Below, piece by piece: positions 16,601 through 25,203 of a stretch of 64,000 nt of DNA; the first letter of the stretch is position 1; each line of letters opens with the position of its first letter. The notes below the pieces were generated by a model. That model was not told the DNA's origin. It worked only from the letters and a program-made list of their open reading frames with translations, and did no database searches. The position numbers were made by a program, and so were the translations under genes. The DNA is from DAOUMU01 sp034409055. Its GTDB lineage: Bacteria; Chloroflexota; Anaerolineae; 4572-78; J111. The DNA is taken from assembly GCA_034409055.1 (NCBI GenBank), contig DAOUMU010000384.1, forward strand, positions 1 through 64,000, in the 5' to 3' direction.

Positions 16601-17605
16601 GTGACCACATTCGAATCTGATAATGCCCACACGGTCTTGATCACCGGAGGGGCTGGTTTTATCGGTTCACATCTGGCCGATGCCCTGCTGGCCACGAACT
16701 ATCGGGTACTGGCTATAGACGATTTATCGACGGGTAACCTGGACAATATTGCTCATCTGAGGAATAACCCGAACTTTCACTTTGCCCGGGCCAGCATTAC
16801 CGATGGGATTGTGATGGATCGACTGGCTTCGGAAGCCGACGTGATTGTCCATTTGGCCGCAGCCGTAGGGGTCAAACTGATCGTCGAGCACCCGGTGCAT
16901 ACGATTGAAACGAATGTGATGGGCACCGAGGCGGTGTTGCAAGCAGCCCTACGTTATGGCTGCCGGGCGTTACTGGCCAGCACCTCGGAAGTGTATGGTA
17001 AAGGCAGTAAGATTCCTTTCAGCGAGGAAGATGACGTGCTGCTGGGGGCCACCAGTCGCAGTCGCTGGGCCTATGCCGCCAGCAAGATGGTAGACGAGTT
17101 TCTCGGTTTGGCCTATCAGCGCGAATATGGACTGGAAGTGGTACCGTTTCGTCTGTTCAACACCGTTGGTCCGCGCCAGACCGGCCGCTACGGCATGGTC
17201 ATTCCCCGCTTCGTCCGCCAGGCGTTGCAGGGAGAGCCGATTACGGTTTACGGCGATGGCAGCCAAAGCCGTTGTTTCTGTGATGTGCGGGATATCGTGC
17301 AGGCCCTGCTGGGGTTGGCCCAGCATCCTGAGGCGCCAGGCCATGTGTATAACATCGGGGGCATCGAGGAAGTGTCCATTGGTGAGCTGGCTGAACAGGT
17401 CAAAGCCATTACTCACAGCAGTTCCCCCATCATCACCGTGCCTTATGCCGAGGCATATGCCCCGGGCTTCGAAGATATGCAGCGCCGGGTGCCGGATATC
17501 CGTCGTATTCAAGCCTTGCTTGGTTGGCAGCCCCAACGCTCGTTAGATGAGATCTTGCGCGCCGTGATGGCGTATGAGCAACAGAAGATGGATAAGCGGC
17601 GATAA
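16601..17605 (+). CDS. NAD-dependent epimerase/dehydratase (sugar nucleotide type)
   Basis: An extended short-chain dehydrogenase. The NAD motif is TGGAGFIGSHL near the N-terminus, the catalytic Tyr and Lys are in YAASK and the active-site Ser in STSEVYG. The VPFRLFNTVGPRQ segment is typical of UDP-glucose 4-epimerase and related sugar-nucleotide enzymes. A GTG at 16571 is also in frame, but it lies in the repeat and the GTG at 16601 has GAGAGG at proper spacing, so I chose 16601 (334 residues). It probably makes a sugar precursor for cell-surface glycans. It separates the DUF58 gene from SpoIIM/RDD genes and may be unrelated to them. Confidence 0.88.
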   Translation: MTTFESDNAHTVLITGGAGFIGSHLADALLATNYRVLAIDDLSTGNLDNIAHLRNNPNFHFARASITDGIVMDRLASEADVIVHLAAAVGVKLIVEHPVHTIETNVMGTEAVLQAALRYGCRALLASTSEVYGKGSKIPFSEEDDVLLGATSRSRWAYAASKMVDEFLGLAYQREYGLEVVPFRLFNTVGPRQTGRYGMVIPRFVRQALQGEPITVYGDGSQSRCFCDVRDIVQALLGLAQHPEAPGHVYNIGGIEEVSIGELAEQVKAITHSSSPIITVPYAEAYAPGFEDMQRRVPDIRRIQALLGWQPQRSLDEILRAVMAYEQQKMDKRR

Positions 17606-17612
17606 AACTGCT

Positions 17613-17681
17613 CGTAGTAACGACTTTAGTCGTTAATTGCCGACGTTATGAAGCCAAAAACCGCTAAAGTGGTTACTACGA
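17613..17681. repeat. R1-type palindromic repeat overlapping the end of the SpoIIM-family gene
   Basis: Ends CGTAGTAACGACTTTAGTCG and CGCTAAAGTGGTTACTACG form an imperfect inverted repeat. The minus-strand gene beginning at 18674 uses the TAG inside the right arm (17676-17678) as its stop codon. Confidence 0.75.
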
Positions 17682-18674
17682 ACCCCAGAATATTGACTTT
17701 GGTCCTCGCTTCCGACCGGCCAACAGCAAATAACCGTACAGCAGCACGCCGCTGCCCAGCCCTATGCCCCATTTAACCGGCCAGGGAATGTTCTCGGCCG
17801 GGGAGATGAAGCCCTCGATCAAACCGGCCCCTACCAGCAGGGGCACGCAGCCGATGACCAGCCGAACGGCTTGACGGGCGGCAATGGCTAAGGCATCGCG
17901 GCGACGCAACAGACCCGGCTGGATGATTGCCCAGCCCAGCCTCAGCCCCGACCCACCGGCGATAAAAATGACGCTCAGTTCGACCACGCCGTGCCCAATG
18001 ACAAAGGTCCACAACTCAAAGCCAAGGTCATAGTAGATGGTCAAGCCGGTGATGCCACCCAGTAGCAGCCCGTTATAGATCATAATCCAAACGGTGAAGA
18101 CCCCGGCTAACACCCCGCTACCAAAGGCCAGAAAAGCCACCTGGATGTTATTGCGCATAATAAAGGAAGAAGCATAGGGTCGTTCATTAACGGGGATATC
18201 GGTCCACAGTTCTTGTCGTTCAATGGTGGTAATTAAATGCTGTGCGCCGACCGGAAGCATCCAGCGGGCCGTTTCAGGTTGCCAGGCCGTGCCCAGTCCG
18301 GCCGCCAAAGCAGGTATAATGAATAACAGGGCGGCCACCAGGATAAAAGGCAGCATCTCCCGATAAGCGCGTGGAAAGCCGGTGGTGGCAAAGCGCAGTA
18401 TACGGTTAAGGGCCAATGGCTCACTGCGATAGACCACCGCGTGCGCCCGAGCCACTAACTGGTTTAAGTAGGTCGTGACCCGGTGGTCAGAAAAGTCTCG
18501 TTGGGCCAGGGCCAGATCGGAGGTGGCTGCGCGATACAGACGTCCCAAGGTATTAATATCCTCGGGGGATAAGCGGTGAATATCCTGCTGGCTACGAGCC
18601 AGCAGTTCGGTCAGCAGTTTCCAATCGGCCTGACGAGATTGGTAAAATTGATCGACTTGCATTAGGATATCCAA
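17676..18674 (-). CDS. Stage II sporulation protein M (SpoIIM/DUF95) family membrane protein
   Basis: A 332-residue protein with a cytoplasmic N-terminal part (MQVDQFYQSRQADWKLLTELL) that is standard for this family, followed by about five or six membrane segments. FAFGSGVLAGVFTVWIMIYNG-like and VIGHGVVELSVIFIAGG-like stretches (about 175-235) are the SpoIIM signature. The annotated ATG at 18674 lies one base from the divergent RDD start; the internal Met5 (18662) fits family starts better. In other bacteria SpoIIM and RDD genes neighbour MoxR/DUF58/DUF4129 genes, so these may belong together. There is no sign of a sporulation role in this window. Confidence 0.87.
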   Translation of the reverse strand: MDILMQVDQFYQSRQADWKLLTELLARSQQDIHRLSPEDINTLGRLYRAATSDLALAQRDFSDHRVTTYLNQLVARAHAVVYRSEPLALNRILRFATTGFPRAYREMLPFILVAALLFIIPALAAGLGTAWQPETARWMLPVGAQHLITTIERQELWTDIPVNERPYASSFIMRNNIQVAFLAFGSGVLAGVFTVWIMIYNGLLLGGITGLTIYYDLGFELWTFVIGHGVVELSVIFIAGGSGLRLGWAIIQPGLLRRRDALAIAARQAVRLVIGCVPLLVGAGLIEGFISPAENIPWPVKWGIGLGSGVLLYGYLLLAGRKRGPKSIFWGS

Positions 18675-18675
18675 T

Positions 18676-19473
18676 ATGACCTTACCAGAAGATTACTTCA
18701 GTATCGACACCCCAGAAAACGTGGCCTTTGGTTACGATGTGGCCGGCATTGGCTCACGCTTTCTGGCGGCCTTAGTCGATACTATATTGATAATCATTTT
18801 ACAGCTCGTTGTCAACTTGACCCTGTTCCTATTGGTTAGCAGTCTGTTCGACGACGCCTTTGAGGATAACTTTCTGGTCTGGGTAGTGGCGGCTCTATTT
18901 GGTCTGGTCGCTTTCGCTTTTTTCTGGGGCTACTATATCTTCTTCGAGATGATCTGGAACGGTCAATCACCTGGTAAACGTTGGGTCGGTTTGCGGGTGA
19001 TACGGACCGATGGTACCCCCATTACCTTGACCGAGTCGATCATTCGTAACCTGGTCCGCCTGGTCGACTTTTTACCGGCCTATTACGGGGTGGGGGTGGT
19101 CACCATGTTTGTCAATGAGCAGGCCCGCCGGTTAGGTGATCTGGCTGCGGGGACGCTGGTGGTTCGGGATCGGGCCACCATCACCCTGGAAAGCCTGGCC
19201 GCGGAATCGACTTCGTCTGGCCCTACCCAACCGGTCTCAGCCACGACCGCCGCGTTACCAATCGAGCGCCTGACCAATCGCGACATCCAAATGGCCGAGG
19301 ATTTTCTGCGCCGCCGGGCCGAACTATCCAATCGGGCAGTCCTGGCCCACCGGCTGGTGCAAGCTCTTTTTGCCCGAATGGAGCGACCCGCTCCTCAGTT
19401 GGTCGGGAGAGAGGCCGAAAATTTACTGGCCGAAATCGTCCAGGCCAGTCGTAATCGGGACTCGGAAAAGTAA
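18676..19473 (+). CDS. RDD family membrane protein
   Basis: A 265-residue protein with the RDD domain at about 15-160: the first segment begins AGIGSRFLAALVDTILI with the family Arg and Asp, a second follows at about 70-95, and GQSPGKRWVGLRVI and RRLGDLAAGTLVVRDR close the domain. The C-terminal 100 residues are cytoplasmic and charged. RDD proteins are poorly understood; some act as ion exchangers. It starts one base from the divergent SpoIIM-family gene, so promoters must lie inside the opposite gene or the starts are shifted. Confidence 0.88.
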   Translation: MTLPEDYFSIDTPENVAFGYDVAGIGSRFLAALVDTILIIILQLVVNLTLFLLVSSLFDDAFEDNFLVWVVAALFGLVAFAFFWGYYIFFEMIWNGQSPGKRWVGLRVIRTDGTPITLTESIIRNLVRLVDFLPAYYGVGVVTMFVNEQARRLGDLAAGTLVVRDRATITLESLAAESTSSGPTQPVSATTAALPIERLTNRDIQMAEDFLRRRAELSNRAVLAHRLVQALFARMERPAPQLVGREAENLLAEIVQASRNRDSEK

Positions 19474-19656
19474 AAAGATTGGTTCGCGTGGCATAGGGAT
19501 GCCACGCCTACGATAATTGCTGTAGCAACGGCATCCTCTTTAATCAATCCCGTTTGACGACTCGGCCCTCTTTACTTATCATGTAAGATACGGGATTAAA
19601 ATCGGCCCGCCTAAGCAGGCATGCATAGGCGGGTTGCATATTGTTAGGGAGTTTTT
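19474..19656 (+). repeat. Intergenic region with small hairpins before prfA
   Basis: A palindrome around GTGGCATAGGGATGCCAC (19488-19505) and a hairpin CCCGCCTA...TAGGCGGG at 19606-19633. No gene seen. The promoter of prfA probably lies near 19560-19600 but no clear hexamers are visible. Confidence 0.45.
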
Positions 19657-20733
19657 ATGTTATTAGATAAATTGGCGGCTGTAGAGGCTCGCTACAACGA
19701 ACTGTCTGGATTGATGGGCGATCCAAAGGTTACCAGCAAGCCCGAACTGTTGATGAAGTATGGCCAGGAACAGGCTAACCTGGAGCCGGTGGTCGAAACC
19801 TATCGGCGCTACCGTGATGTTTTGACTCAACTGGATGAGGCGCACGAGATGCTGGCTGACGACCCGGACGAGGAGATGCAGCTTCTGGTCGGGGAAGAAA
19901 TTGACAACCTGACCGGTGAAAAAAAGAGGCTTGAGCAAAAATTACGCTTGATGCTGCTACCCAAAAACCCCAACGACGATAAAAATGTGATTGTCGAAAT
20001 TCGGGCCGGGGCCGGTGGGGACGAAGCCGGTCTTTTTGCGGCTGATCTTTTCCGTATCTACAGCCGCTATGCTGAAAGTCAAGGCTGGAAGATTTCCGTA
20101 TTGAGTCGACATGCGTCGGGGATCGGGGGATTCAAAGAAATTATTTTTCAGGTAACAGGCAAAGGGGCTTATTCCAGATTAAAGTACGAAAGTGGGGTCC
20201 ATCGGGTGCAGCGTATTCCCCAAACCGAAAGCGGGGGACGTATTCACACCTCTACGGCCACGGTGGCTGTTTTGCCGGAAATGGACGCAGTGGAAGTCGA
20301 GATTGATCCCAACGAGGTACGTATTGATATTTTCCGCTCCTCCGGGCCGGGTGGCCAAAGCGTGAATACGACCGACTCGGCTGTTCGTCTGACCCACATG
20401 CCCACCGGCATTGTGGTCAGTTGCCAGGACGAAAAGAGCCAATTGCAGAATAAAACCAAAGCCTTTAATATTCTGCGGGCCCGTTTGTATGATATAGAGC
20501 AGCAACGGATACAGGCCGAACACGGTGCTGCCCGTCGCTCTCAGGTGGGTAGTGGTGACCGCAGTGAAAAAATCCGCACCTATAATTTCCCTCAAACTCG
20601 CGTCACCGATCACCGCATTGGTTACAACAGTTACCGGTTGGAAGATATCCTCAACGGCGAGATTGACGAGTTCATCGAAGCCTTGACCAAGGCTGACCAG
20701 GAGGAAAAGCTGAAGGAACTGGCCACAGCGTGA
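19657..20733 (+). CDS. prfA: Peptide chain release factor 1
   Basis: A 358-residue class I release factor, the usual length for RF1. The catalytic GGQ tripeptide is in SSGPGGQSVNTTDSAVR (about 228-244) and the stop-codon-reading PxT motif is PQT in VQRIPQTESGGRIHTS, which identifies RF1 (UAA/UAG) rather than RF2. It acts at the ribosomal A site to hydrolyse peptidyl-tRNA. prmC follows immediately, the usual pairing, since PrmC methylates the GGQ glutamine. Confidence 0.97.
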   Translation: MLLDKLAAVEARYNELSGLMGDPKVTSKPELLMKYGQEQANLEPVVETYRRYRDVLTQLDEAHEMLADDPDEEMQLLVGEEIDNLTGEKKRLEQKLRLMLLPKNPNDDKNVIVEIRAGAGGDEAGLFAADLFRIYSRYAESQGWKISVLSRHASGIGGFKEIIFQVTGKGAYSRLKYESGVHRVQRIPQTESGGRIHTSTATVAVLPEMDAVEVEIDPNEVRIDIFRSSGPGGQSVNTTDSAVRLTHMPTGIVVSCQDEKSQLQNKTKAFNILRARLYDIEQQRIQAEHGAARRSQVGSGDRSEKIRTYNFPQTRVTDHRIGYNSYRLEDILNGEIDEFIEALTKADQEEKLKELATA

Positions 20734-20737
20734 TGGG

Positions 20738-21622
20738 ATGGGCGATGTGAGATATGGGATATGGGATAGCACTGTAGAGATTGTGTTAGAGACAGCCGTC
20801 CAAGGCCTCATCGAAGCCGGATGCGAGACCCCTCGTCTGGATGCCGAAGTGCTATTAGCCCATGCCCTGGACAAAGACCGCACCTGGCTTTATACACATC
20901 CCCAAGAACCGCTTACTGAAAATCAAGTAAACAGATTTTACACGCTGCTCAGTCGCCGGAAGCGCCGGGAGCCGGTGGCCTATATCACCGGTCACAAAGA
21001 ATTTTTCGCCCTGGAATTTCAGGTGAACCGGCATGCGCTCATTCCCCGGCCTGAAACGGAGCTACTGGTAGAAATAACGCTGCGCATAGCCAACGAACGA
21101 ATGAGGGCCTCAACAATCGTCGACGTGGGTACGGGGAGTGGCTGTATTGCCATCGCCCTGGCTAAAAACCTGGCCCAGGTTTCTCTCCTGGCTATTGACA
21201 CCTCTGAACAAGCCCTGCATCTGGCCCGGCAAAATGCCGCCTGGCATGGGGTTGTCGACAGGATCACTTTTTTAGCCGGTGATCTGTTACAACCATTGGC
21301 CCATCCGGTTGACCTCATTGTCAGTAATCCGCCTTATGTCAGTGATTTGGAATTGGCCGCCGCCTCAATGTCGCCGGAAGTAAGCCGGTACGAGCCACGA
21401 CTGGCTCTGGCTGGTGGTCAAGATGGACTGGAGATCATTCGGCAATTGCTGCCCCAGGCCAAGCGAAAATTAAAGCCCGGCGGCAGTCTGCTGATCGAAA
21501 TTGGGGCGAAACAAGGCCAGGCTGTCACGCAATTGGCCAGAACCCACTTCCCCACAGCTAAAATCGAGGTCAAAAAGGATTTGGCCGGCCTGGACAGATT
21601 ATTGGCAGTCGAGACAAAGTGA
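20738..21622 (+). CDS. prmC: Release factor glutamine N5-methyltransferase
   Basis: A 294-residue protein that methylates the Gln of GGQ in RF1 and RF2. It has the N-terminal helical domain (PRLDAEVLLAHAL at about 28-40), the SAM motif VDVGTGSGCIAIALA (about 128-142) and the catalytic NPPY motif in IVSNPPYVSDLE (about 193-204). The start at 20738 lies 4 bases after prfA; the first codons sit in a GATATGGGAT-rich stretch that is not conserved in the family. The gene ends in TGA. Confidence 0.95.
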   Translation: MGDVRYGIWDSTVEIVLETAVQGLIEAGCETPRLDAEVLLAHALDKDRTWLYTHPQEPLTENQVNRFYTLLSRRKRREPVAYITGHKEFFALEFQVNRHALIPRPETELLVEITLRIANERMRASTIVDVGTGSGCIAIALAKNLAQVSLLAIDTSEQALHLARQNAAWHGVVDRITFLAGDLLQPLAHPVDLIVSNPPYVSDLELAAASMSPEVSRYEPRLALAGGQDGLEIIRQLLPQAKRKLKPGGSLLIEIGAKQGQAVTQLARTHFPTAKIEVKKDLAGLDRLLAVETK

Positions 21623-22207
21623 CGATGCTTCCTGACGTCTTTGTACACTTGTCAAAGGGTATACCCTATGATAGAATATTGCCTATTCTGAACCGAACGA
21701 GTATTATGGAAATGGGTGTGTTCCAAATGGTTTGGGTTATGAGGAGTTTGGCACGCCCACGTGCCAAACGGAGCCGCACGTAGGCGTGCTGGCTCCTCTC
21801 TCTAAAGTAAATGAAACACACCCAATGGAAATAGTGACGGTGATACGTGGTATGTCAACAAATCCACTTGATATCCTGCTATGGTCAACAAACTTTGCGA
21901 CAAAATGATTTTGAAACTCTTAATCGAATTGGGTTGGATCGCGTTTAAAGGGTCGGTAATCAGTTAAACGGTTTAGACAGTGTCCCCGCTTAATCGCCTT
22001 TTTCCCTTTTTGATTTATTCTTAATCACCACTGTGTGTAACTGGGCTGGCGTTGGTGTTGGTTTTGGGAACGGCCAACATTTTAACCAACTGGCAGCCTG
22101 GACTTAACCGGGGACGTGACTGCTAACCGACAAAGGACAGGATTTTTGGATATAGGCCAAGGACAGCATCTTATCTTTTAATTCGGGAAAGGAGAAGCGA
22201 GTTTAAA
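21623..22207. other. 585-base intergenic region with a MITE; no gene seen
   Basis: Contains the family-1 MITE at 21713-21824, a perfect palindrome AGGGTATACCCT at 21656-21667, and a ribosome binding site AAAGGAGAAG before the GTG at 22208. No convincing open frame or promoter was identified in the rest. Confidence 0.6.
21713..21824. mobile_element. MITE family 1, copy A, with 7-bp target duplication
   Basis: Starts TGGGTGTGTTCCA and ends TGAAACACACCCA (inverted). It is flanked on both sides by ATGGAAA (21706-21712 and 21825-21831). The interior is a palindrome built from GGCACGCCCACGTGCC and a related GCACGTAGGCGTGC. No coding capacity. Confidence 0.85.
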
Positions 22208-25180
22208 GTGTCATCAAATGTAAATTCAAACCCCCTGGTTCAATCGTTTGAGCTAATTCTAGAGAGCCGGTTGGGTGGTATTGTCATCAACTTCATTTTA
22301 ATCCCCCTCCTTGTTTTGAGTGCGTTGCTTTTACCACCCATTTCACTGGCCGATCGCTTGCTCAGTATTGGTTATGAGCGCATTGGCCGCGATGGCGGGG
22401 CCATTCAAGACCCCGACGGCACTCAAGTTACTTTTCTGCCAGAAGGTGTCAAGCGCACGTTTCGGGTAAAATTAACCGCCGTACCCCGCAGTTTATTTTT
22501 GGAAGGGGCGGCCGGTAACAGTCTGCTGACTGCGGCGGAAAGTATCCCTCCTAACCTGATTATGAAAAGCCCCTTCTACCGTATTCAGCGCAAAGGGGTT
22601 TCGCCAGAAAAGGTACTTATCTCCGTCCCGATCCCCAACGAGGCCGAACCTTACAGCACCCTGGACCTATACTCCTGGAATGGCGAAGTCTGGGAATGGC
22701 TGCCGAATCGCAAAGTGATCGCTGACGATGTGATCGAGTCTGAATTAGATTATCTGCCAGAGTCGATCGTCGTTATGCAAACACATGCCATTAACCCCAG
22801 TGTATCGACTGACTACGCCCCGAATCTTCCCTTACCGGATAACGTCCAGGACTCATTGGTAGAACTTAATCTGGTGGGCCTGTATCTGGATAGCGAAGGT
22901 GGCATTACGGACGAGTTGGGGCAAATCCCCCCGGAAATTCAAAATGCTCCCTTTTCCGTTATCCCCTCTATTCGCAACTGGTATGATGATGGTGCTATTC
23001 GTTCAGACTTGATTGATAATATGCTGATCGACCCCAATGCCCGCGAGCGACATATCCAGCAAATTGTTGACCTGGTTCAACGCGGTGGCTATCAGGGCAT
23101 TGATATCGATTATCGGGGTATCAACCCCGACCTGGATCGTGAATACACTTCATTTTTACAACAACTACGCCAGGCACTACCCAACAACAAACAACTCTCG
23201 GTGCGAGTGGAGTTAGCCAATCAAGTTTCGGCGGACACATGGGACACCGGGGCTTACGATTGGCAGGCCATTGGCCGTATTGCCGATGTGGTCAAGGTAC
23301 CGACTTCGCCCGATCCAAAAGCCTACGCACCGGGTGGCCAAATGGAAACGATGCTTAATTGGGCTGTAGGACAAATCAAGCGCTACAAGATACAACTGCT
23401 TCTTTCAACCCTCAGCACCGAGCAGGTGAGCGGTATTACCAGAAACATCAGCTACCAGGAAGCGCTGAACCCTATTGGCGGGGTAGCCGTCGTCGATGAC
23501 CAGAATGTGGTTAGCCCCGGCCAGGAAGTTGATTTTACCCTGGCTGGCTTACCGGCCTCCACCGGTATTCAATTTGATAGCGCCAGTGGCACCTACTGGT
23601 TTGCCTATCTGGACGATAATAATGTACAGCACACTGTCTACCTTGAAAACGCGGCCAGCATTGCCCGCAAGTTACAATTCGTAGCCCAATACAATCTGCG
23701 TGGCGTGGCCGTGCAAAACTTGTTGAACGAAGATAACGATGCGCAAATCTGGTCGGTCATCCGCAAATTTCTTGACCTGGTCATTCCCCCTGTTGAAAGC
23801 CGATATTCTGTGGTCTGGCGGGTGCAAAATCAAGATGGGGGGGTCATCGCCGAAGAAATTGTTGACTTGAGCAATCCGATCTATAAATGGACTGCACCCG
23901 AAGCGGGTGGCTCTTATGAAGTGGGCGCCTCAATCTCTTCCAATCGAGATAGTGCTGCGGCAGTACCCCGGGGAAGTGTGGCCGTGCTGGTGGCTACGCC
24001 TACGCCGACCCCCAGCCCCACCCCGGAACCAACCCCTACCCCAGAAGCCACCCCCACCCCGGAACCAACCCCTATCCCAGAGGCAGACCAGGCCCCACCA
24101 CCATCTGAAGACCAGTCTGCCCCGGCTGACTCAGGTTCGCCGGCGCCACCGTCCGTGGCCTCGGTCAACGTACCGTTTGGTTACGGCATTCAGGCCGACC
24201 CACGAGGCAATGCCAGTGCCAATATCGGCCATATCAAGGCCATAGGCTTTAACTGGGTCAAATTCCAAATGCCCTGGAAGGAAACCGAACCCTCGCCCGG
24301 TGGTTACTCGTGGGGAATGTGGGACGAGCTCGTTGGCGTCTACAATGGCAATGGTATCCAGGTAATGCTCAGCATTCCTAAAGCCCCCGATTGGGCCCGG
24401 CCACCGGATGATGACAAAAGTGTAGAAGGTCCCCCTCAAGATCCGGCTAAATATGCCGAGTTTGTCGCCCGCGTGGCCGACCGTTACCGGGGCAAGGCCC
24501 AGGCCATTGAGATCTGGAACGAGCAAAATCTCTGGTATGAGGCCGGCGGTATGGGACGCATCAACGCCGCAAACTACACCCAATTGTTGCAACTCTCTTA
24601 TCAGGCCATCAAATCGGTCAACCAGGAGATAATTGTCATCAGCGGCGCGCTGACCCCGGCCGGTAACGTTGGGGGGGCGGCCGTTGACGATATTGATTAT
24701 CTGAACCAGATGTATGCGAACGGGGCCAAAGGCTTCTTTGATGCTTTGGGCTCCCACCCCAGCGGTTACAACTGCCCGGCCAATGGCGATTGGCAAACCG
24801 TCGAGGATCCGACAGCGACCAACTTCCGGGGGCCCTTTGACAATCGGCATCATAGCTGGTGCTTCCGGGGAACGATGGAAGGCTACCGCAATGTGATGGT
24901 GGCCAACGGCGATGGGAGTAAGGCCATCGCTCCGACCGAGTTTGGTTGGGCCGTTTCCGGCAATCCCCAACCCGGCTACGAATATGCTCGTGACAATACC
25001 CCTGAAGAACAAGCTCAATGGATTGTCGAGGCTTATCAGTTGGCCAAGAGTTGGGGTTGGGTCGGCCCTATGTTCCTGTGGAATCTGGATTACGGCGTGA
25101 CTGCGCCCGGTACAGAGTTGGCCGCCTTTGGGATTATCAATATGCCTGCCTACAATGCCCTGGCCAATATGCCGAAGTAG
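22208..25180 (+). CDS. Membrane-anchored two-domain protein: degenerate GH18-like domain plus clan-A glycosidase
   Basis: A 990-residue protein with one N-terminal membrane segment (about 24-44). Residues about 225-530 form a GH18-like (YaaH-type) barrel; its DxxDxDxE motif reads QGIDIDYR, so the catalytic Glu is replaced by Arg and hydrolysis is unlikely. A TPTPEP linker (about 598-632) leads to a clan-A glycosidase domain (about 650-990) with acid/base Glu772 in IWNEQN and nucleophile Glu911 in PTEFGWA. It acts outside the cell on a polysaccharide not identified here. The start is GTG with RBS AAAGGAGAAG. The next gene encodes a shorter paralogue of the C-terminal domain. Confidence 0.82.
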   Translation: MSSNVNSNPLVQSFELILESRLGGIVINFILIPLLVLSALLLPPISLADRLLSIGYERIGRDGGAIQDPDGTQVTFLPEGVKRTFRVKLTAVPRSLFLEGAAGNSLLTAAESIPPNLIMKSPFYRIQRKGVSPEKVLISVPIPNEAEPYSTLDLYSWNGEVWEWLPNRKVIADDVIESELDYLPESIVVMQTHAINPSVSTDYAPNLPLPDNVQDSLVELNLVGLYLDSEGGITDELGQIPPEIQNAPFSVIPSIRNWYDDGAIRSDLIDNMLIDPNARERHIQQIVDLVQRGGYQGIDIDYRGINPDLDREYTSFLQQLRQALPNNKQLSVRVELANQVSADTWDTGAYDWQAIGRIADVVKVPTSPDPKAYAPGGQMETMLNWAVGQIKRYKIQLLLSTLSTEQVSGITRNISYQEALNPIGGVAVVDDQNVVSPGQEVDFTLAGLPASTGIQFDSASGTYWFAYLDDNNVQHTVYLENAASIARKLQFVAQYNLRGVAVQNLLNEDNDAQIWSVIRKFLDLVIPPVESRYSVVWRVQNQDGGVIAEEIVDLSNPIYKWTAPEAGGSYEVGASISSNRDSAAAVPRGSVAVLVATPTPTPSPTPEPTPTPEATPTPEPTPIPEADQAPPPSEDQSAPADSGSPAPPSVASVNVPFGYGIQADPRGNASANIGHIKAIGFNWVKFQMPWKETEPSPGGYSWGMWDELVGVYNGNGIQVMLSIPKAPDWARPPDDDKSVEGPPQDPAKYAEFVARVADRYRGKAQAIEIWNEQNLWYEAGGMGRINAANYTQLLQLSYQAIKSVNQEIIVISGALTPAGNVGGAAVDDIDYLNQMYANGAKGFFDALGSHPSGYNCPANGDWQTVEDPTATNFRGPFDNRHHSWCFRGTMEGYRNVMVANGDGSKAIAPTEFGWAVSGNPQPGYEYARDNTPEEQAQWIVEAYQLAKSWGWVGPMFLWNLDYGVTAPGTELAAFGIINMPAYNALANMPK

Positions 25181-25203
25181 TAAATATATTAAAAGGTCAA
25201 TTT

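Noticed and set aside
21656..21667. Palindrome AGGGTATACCCT as a second CsoR/CstR operator.
   Set aside because: The half-sites are in the opposite order (GGGTA-TACCC), there is no promoter near it and the downstream gene is a glycosidase.
24131..25018. A 295-codon antisense frame in the glycosidase gene.
   Set aside because: Composition follows the sense gene; no start signal or domain. The sense protein has both catalytic Glu residues.
25018..25203. A longer start for the second glycosidase.
   Set aside because: It overlaps the end of the previous gene, has no similarity, and puts 62 residues before the membrane anchor.
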